NCBI GenBank assembly: GCA_002336115.1 | Contig: DDEN01000052.1 | Span: 4,134 to 20,258 of the forward strand | DNA: 16,125 nt | Source of the DNA: Chitinophagaceae bacterium UBA1953 | GTDB lineage: Bacteria; Bacteroidota; Bacteroidia; Chitinophagales; Chitinophagaceae | Direction: 5' to 3' | Shown here: positions 6,690-14,462 of the stretch, piece after piece | How positions within the stretch are numbered: position 1 is the stretch's first letter | How the letters are laid out: every line of letters starts with the position of its first letter | Translations under genes and position numbers: made by a program | Notes under the pieces: generated by a model | Seen by the model: only the letters and a program-made list of their open reading frames with translations | Databases searched by the model: none | Told to the model about the DNA's origin: nothing

Positions 6690-7940
6690 ATGGCAATTCT
6701 TAAAGCATTTAAAGGTTTACGACCACCCGTAGAAATTGTAAAACAATTAGCATCAAGGCCTTATGATGTGCTCAACTCTGATGAAGCACGTATTGAGGCA
6801 AAGGATAATCCCTATTCACTTCTCCGGGTTACCAAAGCAGAAATTGATCTGCCACAGGATATTGATGTGCACAGCCAGGAAGTGTATGATAAGGTAGTCG
6901 AAAATTTCGCCACTTTCAGAAAAAATAACTGGTTAGTTCAGGATGAAGATGAAAAGCTTTATATCTATGCCCAAACAATGGATGGCCTTACTCAGTATGG
7001 CATAGTTGGTTGTACTAGTATAGAAGATTACTTTGAGAACCGCATCAAAAAGCATGAACTAACCCGTAAAGATAAAGAAGAAGACCGGATGATTCACGTT
7101 CGCATTACCAATGCCAATGTTGAACCTGTATTCTTTTCGTACCCTGCCCATAAGGAAATAGATAAAATTGTTTCTGATATTACAACTGCGAATAAACCGG
7201 TATACGATTTTGTTGCCGATGAAGGATTTGGCCATCATTTCTGGACCATTGACGACAAGGCAACTATTATAAAAATTATCGATATTTTTGATAAAGAAAT
7301 ACCAAGCCTTTATGTGGCTGACGGGCATCATCGTACTGCTGCTGCGGCATTGGTAGGCCTTGAGAAACGTAAAAATAACCCAAATCATAACGGAACCGAA
7401 GAATATAATTTCTTCATGTCAGTATTATTTCCCGATAATCAGCTCAAAATCATCGATTACAATCGCGTGATAAAGGATTTAAATGGCCTTTCAAAAGAAG
7501 AACTTCTGAAGAAACTTGGTGAAGTATTTACTGTTGAGCATAAAGGTCCTGAAATTTATACACCAGCCTTTCTGCATAATTTCGGTATGTACATTGATGG
7601 AAACTGGTATTCTTTAACAGCGAAAGAAGGTACATATAACGATCAGGATCCAATTGGTGTTCTTGATGTAACGATTCTTTCCAACCTGGTTCTTGATCAG
7701 ATTCTCGACATTAAGGATCTGCGTACATCAACCCGGGTTGATTTTGTGGGCGGTATACGTGGACTTGGCGAACTTAAAAGGAGGGTTGATAGCGGTGAAA
7801 TGCAAACTGCCTTTGCGCTTTATCCTGTTTCAATGAAACAACTTATTGATATTGCCGATACCGGAAATATTATGCCTCCTAAAACCACATGGTTCGAGCC
7901 GAAATTACGTAGTGGACTGGTTGTACACCTTCTCGACTAA
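6690..7940 (+). CDS. DUF1015 family protein
   Basis: The 416-residue protein is a complete DUF1015 member. Conserved landmarks are the N-terminal ILKAFKGLRPP (3-13), SRPYDVLNSDEAR (22-34), the KHELTRKDKEEDR segment (121-133), and the hallmark VADGHHRTAAAA (209-220), whose DGHHR residues 211-215 are the best candidates for an active or binding site. There is no signal peptide or membrane segment, so it is cytoplasmic. The biochemical function is not established to my knowledge. Its position after serC and serA on the same strand, which I recall as recurrent in Bacteroidales, suggests a role in serine or phosphoserine metabolism, but this is inference. Here the four-helix-bundle gene and a 153-base gap separate it from the others, so it may have its own promoter. 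It converges on the histidine kinase with only 21 bases between the stop codons. Confidence 0.92.
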   Translation: MAILKAFKGLRPPVEIVKQLASRPYDVLNSDEARIEAKDNPYSLLRVTKAEIDLPQDIDVHSQEVYDKVVENFATFRKNNWLVQDEDEKLYIYAQTMDGLTQYGIVGCTSIEDYFENRIKKHELTRKDKEEDRMIHVRITNANVEPVFFSYPAHKEIDKIVSDITTANKPVYDFVADEGFGHHFWTIDDKATIIKIIDIFDKEIPSLYVADGHHRTAAAALVGLEKRKNNPNHNGTEEYNFFMSVLFPDNQLKIIDYNRVIKDLNGLSKEELLKKLGEVFTVEHKGPEIYTPAFLHNFGMYIDGNWYSLTAKEGTYNDQDPIGVLDVTILSNLVLDQILDIKDLRTSTRVDFVGGIRGLGELKRRVDSGEMQTAFALYPVSMKQLIDIADTGNIMPPKTTWFEPKLRSGLVVHLLD

Positions 7941-7961
7941 TATTGAATGCCTAATATCCTT

Positions 7962-10757
7962 CTAGCCCTGGTTCCCTAAATATTTATCCAAAAGGGGAAT
8001 CAGGGTTTCTGCTTTTATGGGCTTCGGAATAAAATCCACAAACCCGGCTGTAAGGCTTTTTTCACGCTCATGTGGTAACGCAAAAGCGGTGTAACTCATA
8101 ACCGGGATATCAGGTCTGATCTCGATGATTTCTTTCATAGCTTCGTAACCGGTTTTAATTGGCAACTGAATATCCATCAGAATCAAATCTATATTTGGTT
8201 CTGCCCTTACAATATCTATAGCTATTTGTCCATTAGCAGCATGTAATAGTCTAACCTCACTGCGTTTGAGTAAAGCTTCCATGAGCAGGTAATTCTGTAT
8301 CATGTCCTCAGCTATCAGAATTGTTTTTCCTGACCAGTTGACGAACTGAAAGTCTGTTTTCAATTCCTTAACAGGCTGTCTCTTTGCAGGTTTATAAGGA
8401 ATATTGAAATAGAATAAAGAGCCTTTTCCTGGATTTGATTCCATCCCGATATTTCCCCCGAGCAGGTCGACAAGGTTTTTTGAAATTGCAAGTCCCAGTC
8501 CTGTGCCACCATACTTTCGGGTTGTACTGGGATCTAATTGGCTGAAGCGCTGGAATAAAAGCTTTTGTTTACTGCGTAAAATACCTATACCGGTGTCCTT
8601 TACAAAAAAGGATAAGAAATCTCCGTCAATTTTATATCCAAACTCTATGCTCCCGAATTCAGTAAATTTTAGGGCGTTACTGAGCAGATTTGTCATGATT
8701 TGCTGCAGACGCATAGGATCCGTAACTACAATAAGCTTTTCTGTTTTATCAGGAACAACAAGGTTCAGGTTAATACTCTTTTTACCTGATATGCTTTTCA
8801 ACTCATCAAAAGTGCTATGTATATCCTTTAATATGGAATTGATGTCACAAGCTGATTCACTCACTTTAAGTTGTCCGGCTTCAATTTTGGCAATATCAAT
8901 TATATCGTTAATAAGCGCCATCAAAGATCTTCCTGAATTTTTAATCTTTAAAATAAAGTCTTTTTTATCTTCAGGAGTAAGATCATCTTCAGCAAGCAAA
9001 TCTGAGAAACCTATAATTGCATTCATAGGTGTTCTTATTTCGTGACTCATATTTGCTAAAAAGGCAGTTTTCAGCCTGTCTGATTCTTCCGCTTTTTCCT
9101 TTGCAAGGATCAGGCGTTGGCGGGTTTCCTCCATCTCTGTAATATCCCTGCTGATGCCGATGATGCCTAGTAAGTTGTTGTCAGAATCAAAATATGGCGT
9201 TTTAAGGGTGTAAAATAAACATCGTTGTCCAGGAGAAATTTCGAGCCAGTTTGTGCTTCTCTCAGGGGCTAGGGTTCTCATAATAGTTTTATCAGATTTG
9301 AGATACCTGCTGGCTTCTGCTCTGCTGAACAGGTCAAATTCGGAAAGCCCGATAATATCCTCCGACTTTCTATTTATATATTTCTCGAAAGCTTTATTGC
9401 AACCAAGGAAACGGCTTTCAACATCTTTAAAGAATATTAAATCAGGAATAGCATCTATCATATACCGGAGTCTTGACTTTTCAGCTGAAAGGATCGATTT
9501 TATGCGTTCTCTTTCATGAATCATCTGGTTTGCTGCCTGAGCTAACACTTCGAATTCTGTAAATGCAAGTTTGCTTGAATCAATAATTTGCATTCCCTGG
9601 GCAGCACGTTTGAAAAAATGAAGGAATAATAAAATATTCGATTTTGCCTTCAATGCGTAATATCGCATAGTGAAGTATGCCAAAAAGCTTAATATTATCA
9701 GGAAGATGGCAAATCGCAACAAGTTGTTCATAATATCATTCCATAACTCGGAATTCAATTTTGCAATAACAGGATCTATATTATTCGTAAAAAAACCGGT
9801 GCCAATCACCCAACCCCATTCATGTATCCCCGAAAAGTACGATGTTTTTTCGCTGCGTTCTTCATCCGCACGATTTCTCCAGAAATAGGTGTAAAATCCA
9901 CCTTCTGGTTTTTTTGCACATTCCAGTTGCTTCTTGAAAATTTCCTTCCAGTTACTTTCGCCAGAATTTAATATGCTTATGGGTGGTACCTGTTTCTTTC
10001 CCCTTGATAATAATGCATAACCATCGAATGTATTGATAATTATGTACTCATGATTGTTGTATTTTACCCTGGCTAGGCTATCAAGTATTTCTTCTTTTAA
10101 AGCATTAAGTCCCTTATTAGCCTGAAATGTGACGCCAACTTTAAACTGATTGGTAGTAACTGGCTTTAAAAAAAGATAAGTCGTCTCGTTGATTTTACCA
10201 TTTTTGAGTGACTGTGCAATCAGATTATCAACCGAAGAAGTATTTTCTATTTTGTACGCATCCTTTAGTATATTCAATGCATTCGCACCTTTACTATTAA
10301 CAAACTGTAGTTTAGGATACAGTAATTCACTATTGCCATTGAGGATTATTATCTTGCATTCTGATTGTTTGTTTAACTGATCGAGCGTTTCAATTAATGA
10401 ATCAGGAATTGACTTTAGTGTATCAGGAAAGGAATGGATGATTTCATCTGCTTCTTTAATACGGCGATTTAGGTGCAATTTTATAAATTCATCGGGATGC
10501 GATTTCACCCAAAGAATATAGTCTTTGGCTAAAAGAACTTTTGATTTTAGCTCATTCCGTTCTTTCTCCGGGAATTCGATTTTTAGTTTTTCAACTTGTT
10601 TGTTGTACTTATTAATCTGCAGCCAGGTGTAATATGCAATTATTGTACTTAATCCAACCAGGAAAAAAATGATTGGATACAAATACAAAATCCTTATCAG
10701 GCTCCACTTCTGTGGATTGCTTAGCTTATTTTTCAAATATGCATTCAGATTTTTCAT
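7962..10757 (-). CDS. Membrane-bound hybrid histidine kinase (Cache-PAS-HisKA-HATPase-REC)
   Basis: I place the start at ATG 10757 (931 residues). The longer frame begins with TTG at 10778, while a GGAAGGGAGAGG purine run lies just upstream of the ATG and suits a ribosome-binding site. In order: membrane helix about 24-46; a periplasmic sensor of about 300 residues with Cache-like features, ending in HEWGWVIGTGFF (about 312-323); a second helix about 346-367; a HAMP-like linker; PAS about 428-541; HisKA with the phospho-acceptor His572 in FLANMSHEIRTPMN; HATPase with N-box Asn690/694, DTGIGI (721-726) and GGTGLGLAI (750-758); and a receiver domain with Glu817/Asp818, Asp862 in LMDIQLP and Lys912 in IPKP. 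All catalytic residues are present. It should sense a periplasmic ligand and pass phosphate internally to its receiver. No HPt or DNA-binding response regulator is nearby, so the output partner is elsewhere. Confidence 0.95.
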   Translation of the reverse strand: MKNLNAYLKNKLSNPQKWSLIRILYLYPIIFFLVGLSTIIAYYTWLQINKYNKQVEKLKIEFPEKERNELKSKVLLAKDYILWVKSHPDEFIKLHLNRRIKEADEIIHSFPDTLKSIPDSLIETLDQLNKQSECKIIILNGNSELLYPKLQFVNSKGANALNILKDAYKIENTSSVDNLIAQSLKNGKINETTYLFLKPVTTNQFKVGVTFQANKGLNALKEEILDSLARVKYNNHEYIIINTFDGYALLSRGKKQVPPISILNSGESNWKEIFKKQLECAKKPEGGFYTYFWRNRADEERSEKTSYFSGIHEWGWVIGTGFFTNNIDPVIAKLNSELWNDIMNNLLRFAIFLIILSFLAYFTMRYYALKAKSNILLFLHFFKRAAQGMQIIDSSKLAFTEFEVLAQAANQMIHERERIKSILSAEKSRLRYMIDAIPDLIFFKDVESRFLGCNKAFEKYINRKSEDIIGLSEFDLFSRAEASRYLKSDKTIMRTLAPERSTNWLEISPGQRCLFYTLKTPYFDSDNNLLGIIGISRDITEMEETRQRLILAKEKAEESDRLKTAFLANMSHEIRTPMNAIIGFSDLLAEDDLTPEDKKDFILKIKNSGRSLMALINDIIDIAKIEAGQLKVSESACDINSILKDIHSTFDELKSISGKKSINLNLVVPDKTEKLIVVTDPMRLQQIMTNLLSNALKFTEFGSIEFGYKIDGDFLSFFVKDTGIGILRSKQKLLFQRFSQLDPSTTRKYGGTGLGLAISKNLVDLLGGNIGMESNPGKGSLFYFNIPYKPAKRQPVKELKTDFQFVNWSGKTILIAEDMIQNYLLMEALLKRSEVRLLHAANGQIAIDIVRAEPNIDLILMDIQLPIKTGYEAMKEIIEIRPDIPVMSYTAFALPHEREKSLTAGFVDFIPKPIKAETLIPLLDKYLGNQG

Positions 10758-10911
10758 TCCAAACCTCTCCCTTCCCAATATAGTGCATTTTATAAAGCCA
10801 AAAAGCTTAGGTAGCCAATTCCCGGCACAGTTATGTAATATAATCTGTTAGTATTTACATCAGGTTTTTACTCCTTGTCGAATTGAATGCCAGCAGAATC
10901 TTTATAGATTA

Positions 10912-10919
10912 CAAAACTA
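10912..10919 (-). promoter_or_regulatory. Candidate -7 box for the histidine kinase
   Basis: Read on the minus strand this is TAGTTTTG, a perfect TAnnTTTG. The TTTG copies upstream give spacings of 15 or 24 bases, outside the usual 19-21, so the -33 element is uncertain. The leader would be about 150 bases. Confidence 0.35.
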
Positions 10920-11156
10920 TTCACATATTAATCCCAAAAAATGCAAAATGTAATATGGATTCCGAATAAAAAATGCAATATTTTTATAAAATTATTTAAT
11001 TTCGATGTTATAATATTGATTATCAGGTAATAATGTCAGAATTATTCTTCTTGGAAAAATCTTTAAAAGTCATTTAATCAATATTTTAAGATATGTAAAA
11101 TCCGTTAAGAATAAAACTCTTACTGATTCTTTCGTTGTGACTACTGAATCAAATAC

Positions 11157-11187
11157 TTTGTAATCTGCATGATTTCGTTTAGGTTTG
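11157..11187 (+). promoter_or_regulatory. Bacteroidota-type promoter of yggS
   Basis: TTTG (11157-11160) is followed after 19 bases by TAGGTTTG (11180-11187), a perfect match to the phylum consensus. Transcription would start near 11194, giving a very short leader of about 13 bases before the ATG at 11207. Confidence 0.75.
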
Positions 11188-11206
11188 CATTAAATAATAA
11201 ATTGTC

Positions 11207-11872
11207 ATGAATTCGGTTGAACGATTGGAAGAAATAAGGTCGAAAATTCCTTCTAATATTAAAATTGTAGCGGTATCAAAAACTAAGCCTGCTTCAATTG
11301 TTGAAGATCTGTATACGAATGCGGGTCACTGGATATTTGGCGAAAACCGGGTTCAGGAGTTGGAAGCTAAACATATTGTATTGCCACAAGATATTGAATG
11401 GCACTTAATCGGTCATTTACAAACGAATAAGGTTAAGTTTGTAGCTCCTTATATTGGCATGATTCAGAGTGTGGATAGCTTCAGGTTATTGCACGAAATT
11501 AACAGCGAAGCCAAGAAAAAGAACAGGATTATCCCTTGTCTTCTTCAGTTTCATATTGCAGAAGAAGATTCAAAGTTTGGATTTTCATTGCAAGAAGCAA
11601 GTGCTATGCTGGATGATGAGTTGTTTTATCAAAATAAGAATGTTGAGATAAAAGGAGTGATGGGGATCGCTACATACGCTTCAGATATTAAGAAGATACG
11701 TTCTGAATTTAAAGCACTCTACAGTACTTATGAATTTCTCCGGAAAACATATTTCAACTCATCAGCTGGCTTTAGCGAAGTCTCGATGGGTATGACTAAT
11801 GATTATATGTTGGCTGTTGAAGAAGGAAGTACAATTCTACGAATTGGCTCAGGCATCTTTGGCGAAAGATAA
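11207..11872 (+). CDS. yggS: Pyridoxal 5'-phosphate homeostasis protein, YggS/PLPBP family
   Basis: The 221-residue protein has the family's usual length and single alanine-racemase-like barrel. The PLP lysine is Lys25 in IVAVSKTKP. Also visible are FGENRVQELEAK (about 44-55), the WHLIGHLQTNKVK signature (about 65-77), GVMGIAT in the middle, and the phosphate-binding end MGMTNDYMLAVEEGST followed by LRIGSGIFG near the C-terminus. It binds PLP without known enzymatic turnover and balances free PLP and amino/keto acid pools in the cytoplasm. It stands alone, with its own promoter upstream and a convergent phosphate transporter downstream. Its link to the nearby PLP enzyme SerC is functional at best, since other genes lie between them. 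Confidence 0.96.
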   Translation: MNSVERLEEIRSKIPSNIKIVAVSKTKPASIVEDLYTNAGHWIFGENRVQELEAKHIVLPQDIEWHLIGHLQTNKVKFVAPYIGMIQSVDSFRLLHEINSEAKKKNRIIPCLLQFHIAEEDSKFGFSLQEASAMLDDELFYQNKNVEIKGVMGIATYASDIKKIRSEFKALYSTYEFLRKTYFNSSAGFSEVSMGMTNDYMLAVEEGSTILRIGSGIFGER

Positions 11873-11874
11873 TT

Positions 11875-11901
11875 TTGTTAAATCGTAGCTTGATTTAACA
11901 A
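11875..11901. terminator. Hairpin between convergent yggS and pit, possible bidirectional terminator
   Basis: TTGTTAAATC (11875-11884) pairs perfectly with GATTTAACAA (11892-11901) around a seven-base loop, in the 44-base gap between two stop codons. Position suits a shared terminator, but neither side has a strong T run. Confidence 0.5.
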
Positions 11902-11916
11902 TGGCAACCAATCATG

Positions 11917-12960
11917 TTAGCTCCAGCCCAGTAATTTAAATAGGTAATATACCAGCGCTGCAATTATCATCGATACCGGTATGGTTAAAATCCATGCATA
12001 CAGCAGATTTATAGTAACACCCCACCTAACCGCGGTTACGCGTTTTGTAAGCCCTGTACCCATAATAGCACCGGTAATAGTATGGGTTGTACTAACAGGA
12101 ATGCCAAAAGCATCAGTTCCGAATAGTAATAATGCACCGGCCGTTTCAGCTGTAACACCTTCGAAAGGTGTAAGTTTTGTGATTTTACTACCCATGGTTT
12201 TAACAATTCTCCAGCCACCTGATAAGGTACCAATTCCTATTGCTGTGTAGCAACCAAAAACAACCCAATGTGGTATAGAATGAATTTTTCCGTTTACGAG
12301 GGTTATCTGCGCCCAGTCTGGTATGTTAGCTGGATCAACTCCATGAAAATAAACCATGAGTGTAGCCGCAATAATGCCCATAACTTTCTGTGCATCGTTT
12401 CCTCCGTGTCCCAGACTGAATAATGCAGATGATAAAAGTTGAAGTTGTTTGAAATATTTCTCGAGTATATATGGGTTCGCTTTTCGTAAAATATTAAGAA
12501 AGAAAACAGCAATAAAATACGAAATGACCATCCCTAATATGGGTGCCAGGAAAATAAAAGAAGCAATTTTGATTATCTTATCAGAATGAACTACACTCCA
12601 GCCGGCATGGGCAATAGCTGCTCCGGCAAAACCTCCTACCAGTGTATGGGAAGAACTGGATGGTATTCCCAGATACCAGGTTAATAAATTCCAAATGATT
12701 GCAGCAATAATCCCGGCTAAAATCACCTGGAGGGTGATGGCATCGGTATCAACTACTTTTGCAATTGTATCAGCTATTTTTAATTCAAAAATGGCATACG
12801 CAAGAAAATTAAAAAATGCAGCCCACAAAACTGCTTGCAGGGGTGTTAATACTTTTGTCGAAACAATAGTTGCAATTGAATTGGCGGCATCATGAAACCC
12901 ATTTATAAAATCAAACAAGAAAGCTAAAGTGATTATAAGAATGAGTAGAGTGAAATTCAT
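11917..12960 (-). CDS. pit: PiT family inorganic phosphate transporter
   Basis: The 347-residue integral membrane protein carries the duplicated PiT signatures: FDFINGFHDAANSIATIVST (16-35) and its second copy GHGGNDAQKVMG (184-195). It also has two serine/histidine loops, GIPSSSSH (98-105) and GIPVSTTH (286-293). About ten hydrophobic segments are visible. It would import phosphate (as metal-phosphate) across the inner membrane using an ion gradient. It is shorter than E. coli PitA (about 500 residues), because the long central loop is missing; compact forms of this size are common. The gene follows DUF47 on the same strand after 135 bases, and the two form the frequent DUF47-PiT pair. A possible extra promoter overlaps the end of DUF47. 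Confidence 0.95.
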   Translation of the reverse strand: MNFTLLILIITLAFLFDFINGFHDAANSIATIVSTKVLTPLQAVLWAAFFNFLAYAIFELKIADTIAKVVDTDAITLQVILAGIIAAIIWNLLTWYLGIPSSSSHTLVGGFAGAAIAHAGWSVVHSDKIIKIASFIFLAPILGMVISYFIAVFFLNILRKANPYILEKYFKQLQLLSSALFSLGHGGNDAQKVMGIIAATLMVYFHGVDPANIPDWAQITLVNGKIHSIPHWVVFGCYTAIGIGTLSGGWRIVKTMGSKITKLTPFEGVTAETAGALLLFGTDAFGIPVSTTHTITGAIMGTGLTKRVTAVRWGVTINLLYAWILTIPVSMIIAALVYYLFKLLGWS

Positions 12961-13084
12961 TTTGGCTGTTTATTAATTGAAATGATTTTTATTGAAATAT
13001 GAATGATGATCTGGCTTTCATTGATCTCTGTTTAATTGCCAAATCACGTACACTGTTTCTGATACAATGGTCAGTTTTTTTTAA

Positions 13085-13116
13085 CAAACTTATTGTTAAC
13101 CCATTTTAACTGCCAA
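13085..13116 (-). promoter_or_regulatory. Possible internal promoter of pit inside the end of DUF47
   Basis: On the minus strand TTG (13116-13114) precedes TAAGTTTG (13092-13085) by 21 bases. The -7 box is perfect but the -33 element is minimal. If real, pit would have a leader of about 118 bases and could be made independently of DUF47. Confidence 0.3.
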
Positions 13117-13743
13117 TGTCGAAAAAACATTAGCAACATCATCACATTTGTCAATTGCTTTTTCGAGTGCCGTGAGAATGTCGCGTTTCTTAATCAAATC
13201 AATTGCATTAACTTCATATTCGAATAAGTTAGCAAGGTATGATTGATAAATATCGTCGACCTGGCTTTCCATATCACTGATTTTTTCACATGAAGCAGCA
13301 TGCTCTTTAAAGTCATTAACATTTTTTACACTTCGGAGCACAATCTGAATTTCTTTGTTAGCTGTATGAATGATATCAGCAATCATGACAAATTCTTCTG
13401 GAAATAATGATAGTTTATAAAAATGAATGCGCTTGGAGGCTGCATTGATATAATCCACAACTCCATCCATTTTGCTTACCAGTTCATGTATATCTTCGCG
13501 GTCGAATGGTGTAATAAAGGTTCCATTGAGCTCATCCATAAGTTTTCGGGTAATATTGTCACCCTTATGTTCGGCATCTTTAATGGCTTTCATGTAATCC
13601 TGTCTTTTATTAAGATCAGATTCACGAATGAGTTTGATCAGGAGTTCAGAAGCGAGTACAAGATTGTCGGCTGCTTCATTGAAGAGTGGAAAAAACTTGC
13701 GGTCCTTAGGAACCAGAAAGCCAAAGATTTTATCGAGTTTCAT
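13096..13743 (-). CDS. DUF47 family protein (PhoU-like, Pit accessory protein)
   Basis: The 215-residue, almost wholly helical protein begins MKLDKIFGFLVPKDRKFFPLF, typical of DUF47. It has the acidic metal-binding-like clusters of the PhoU fold: DAEHKGDNITRKL (about 51-63) and a second copy EKISDMESQVDDIYQ near 153-167. It is cytoplasmic, probably membrane-associated through its partner. Proteins of this family are encoded next to PiT transporters and are thought to control or assist them; the mechanism is not well defined. Here it is the promoter-proximal gene of the pair, with a good -7 box at 13785-13792. The start ATG at 13743 agrees with the conserved N-terminus. Confidence 0.93.
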   Translation of the reverse strand: MKLDKIFGFLVPKDRKFFPLFNEAADNLVLASELLIKLIRESDLNKRQDYMKAIKDAEHKGDNITRKLMDELNGTFITPFDREDIHELVSKMDGVVDYINAASKRIHFYKLSLFPEEFVMIADIIHTANKEIQIVLRSVKNVNDFKEHAASCEKISDMESQVDDIYQSYLANLFEYEVNAIDLIKKRDILTALEKAIDKCDDVANVFSTLAVKMG

Positions 13744-13784
13744 TATATATGTGAAATTGATTGTTTGCTAAATTTTTCGCGCTG

Positions 13785-13819
13785 CAAAATTAGTAATTAT
13801 TATAATAGTGATGTACAAA
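13785..13819 (-). promoter_or_regulatory. Promoter of the DUF47-pit operon
   Basis: TAATTTTG (13792-13785 on the minus strand) is a perfect -7 box and is embedded in the same 12-base string, TAATTTTGCAGC, as the rpmE2 promoter. The nearest TTTG (13819-13816) is 23 bases upstream, slightly wide. The leader would be about 35 bases. Confidence 0.55.
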
Positions 13820-13937
13820 TCTTTCTGAAACAAATTAGTTGGACATAAAATGGATAGCCCATATTGTACAGTTTTCTTTGCCAAGTTGCTATTAAGCTAA
13901 AAAATGAGGATAGTTTTACTATATAATGAAACATGAT

Positions 13938-13971
13938 GGTACAATTGTATAGATTTCCGGAAATTTGTACC
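13938..13971. repeat. Bulged palindrome
   Basis: GGTACAA (13938-13944) and ATTTCC (13953-13958) pair with GGAAAT (13959-13964) and TTGTACC (13965-13971). The centre is a perfect 12-base palindrome, and the outer arms match perfectly once eight extra bases on the left side are skipped. Confidence 0.6.
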
Positions 13972-14333
13972 TTTTGATTGACTGATTTATGAAAAGATTT
14001 AACTAAGTGATGGGATTCTGTGTTTTATATTCTTTGGACAATTTTGGAACAAGTAGTACTTTTATGGGAATTTTTATCAAATGAGAGCAAAACAGGACAA
14101 TTGTGCAAAAATGAGATTGCTAACTGATAATCGGTTGTGTTGATGGTGCTGTATTACATATATTTATGATTTATGGTACGCTTGTTGCTCTTTTCCCTTT
14201 TACAAGAATGATTTATTTGATAATCCTGAATTTTCAGTTGAGAAGAATGAAATTATGCTTCTCCATGATGAACAAACAGGATAGTTCAAAGTAAAGATTG
14301 TTTAGAAATGCAAGATTGCCAATTGTTTCCAAG

Positions 14334-14409
14334 TTGACATTTTTTTTGGCTTAAGTCAATAGATATAAAGCTTGTTCTTTTATATTGACATTTAAACTGA
14401 AATTGTCAA
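14334..14409. repeat. Two tandem TTGAC/GTCAA dyads
   Basis: TTGACATTT begins at 14334 and again at 14385, and each is followed by GTCAA (14355-14359 and 14405-14409). The dyads span 26 and 25 bases and are offset by 51, close to five helical turns. The interiors differ apart from T/A richness. Confidence 0.5.
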
Positions 14410-14439
14410 ATAATCGGTGAAATAATAAACATAGCCTTT

Positions 14440-14462
14440 TTTTGGTTGTTAATAAACCAAAA
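14440..14462. repeat. AT-rich hairpin
   Basis: TTTTGGTT (14440-14447) pairs perfectly with AACCAAAA (14455-14462) around a seven-base loop. No T run follows on either strand in the transcription direction, so it does not look like a standard terminator. Confidence 0.5.

Larger units (their letters stand above)
10758..11206. other. Divergent intergenic region between the histidine kinase and yggS
   Basis: This very AT-rich stretch of about 450 bases contains no credible gene. It holds a good yggS promoter at the right end and a possible kinase promoter near 10912. It also contains a direct repeat AAAAAATGCAA (10936-10946 and 10968-10978) and an inverted repeat (11008-11022 with 11075-11089), any of which could be a regulator site. 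Confidence 0.6.

Noticed and set aside
8503..9045. 180-codon plus-strand frame
   Set aside because: It is the antisense shadow of the histidine kinase catalytic domains.
10758..10778. TTG start giving a 938-residue histidine kinase
   Set aside because: The purine-rich ribosome-binding-like run lies within this extension and directly precedes the ATG at 10757.
13081..13099. Hairpin after DUF47 as a terminator
   Set aside because: On the minus strand it is followed by A residues, not T, and it would cut DUF47 from pit.
14440..14462. Hairpin as a terminator
   Set aside because: No T run follows it on either strand and no gene ends nearby.
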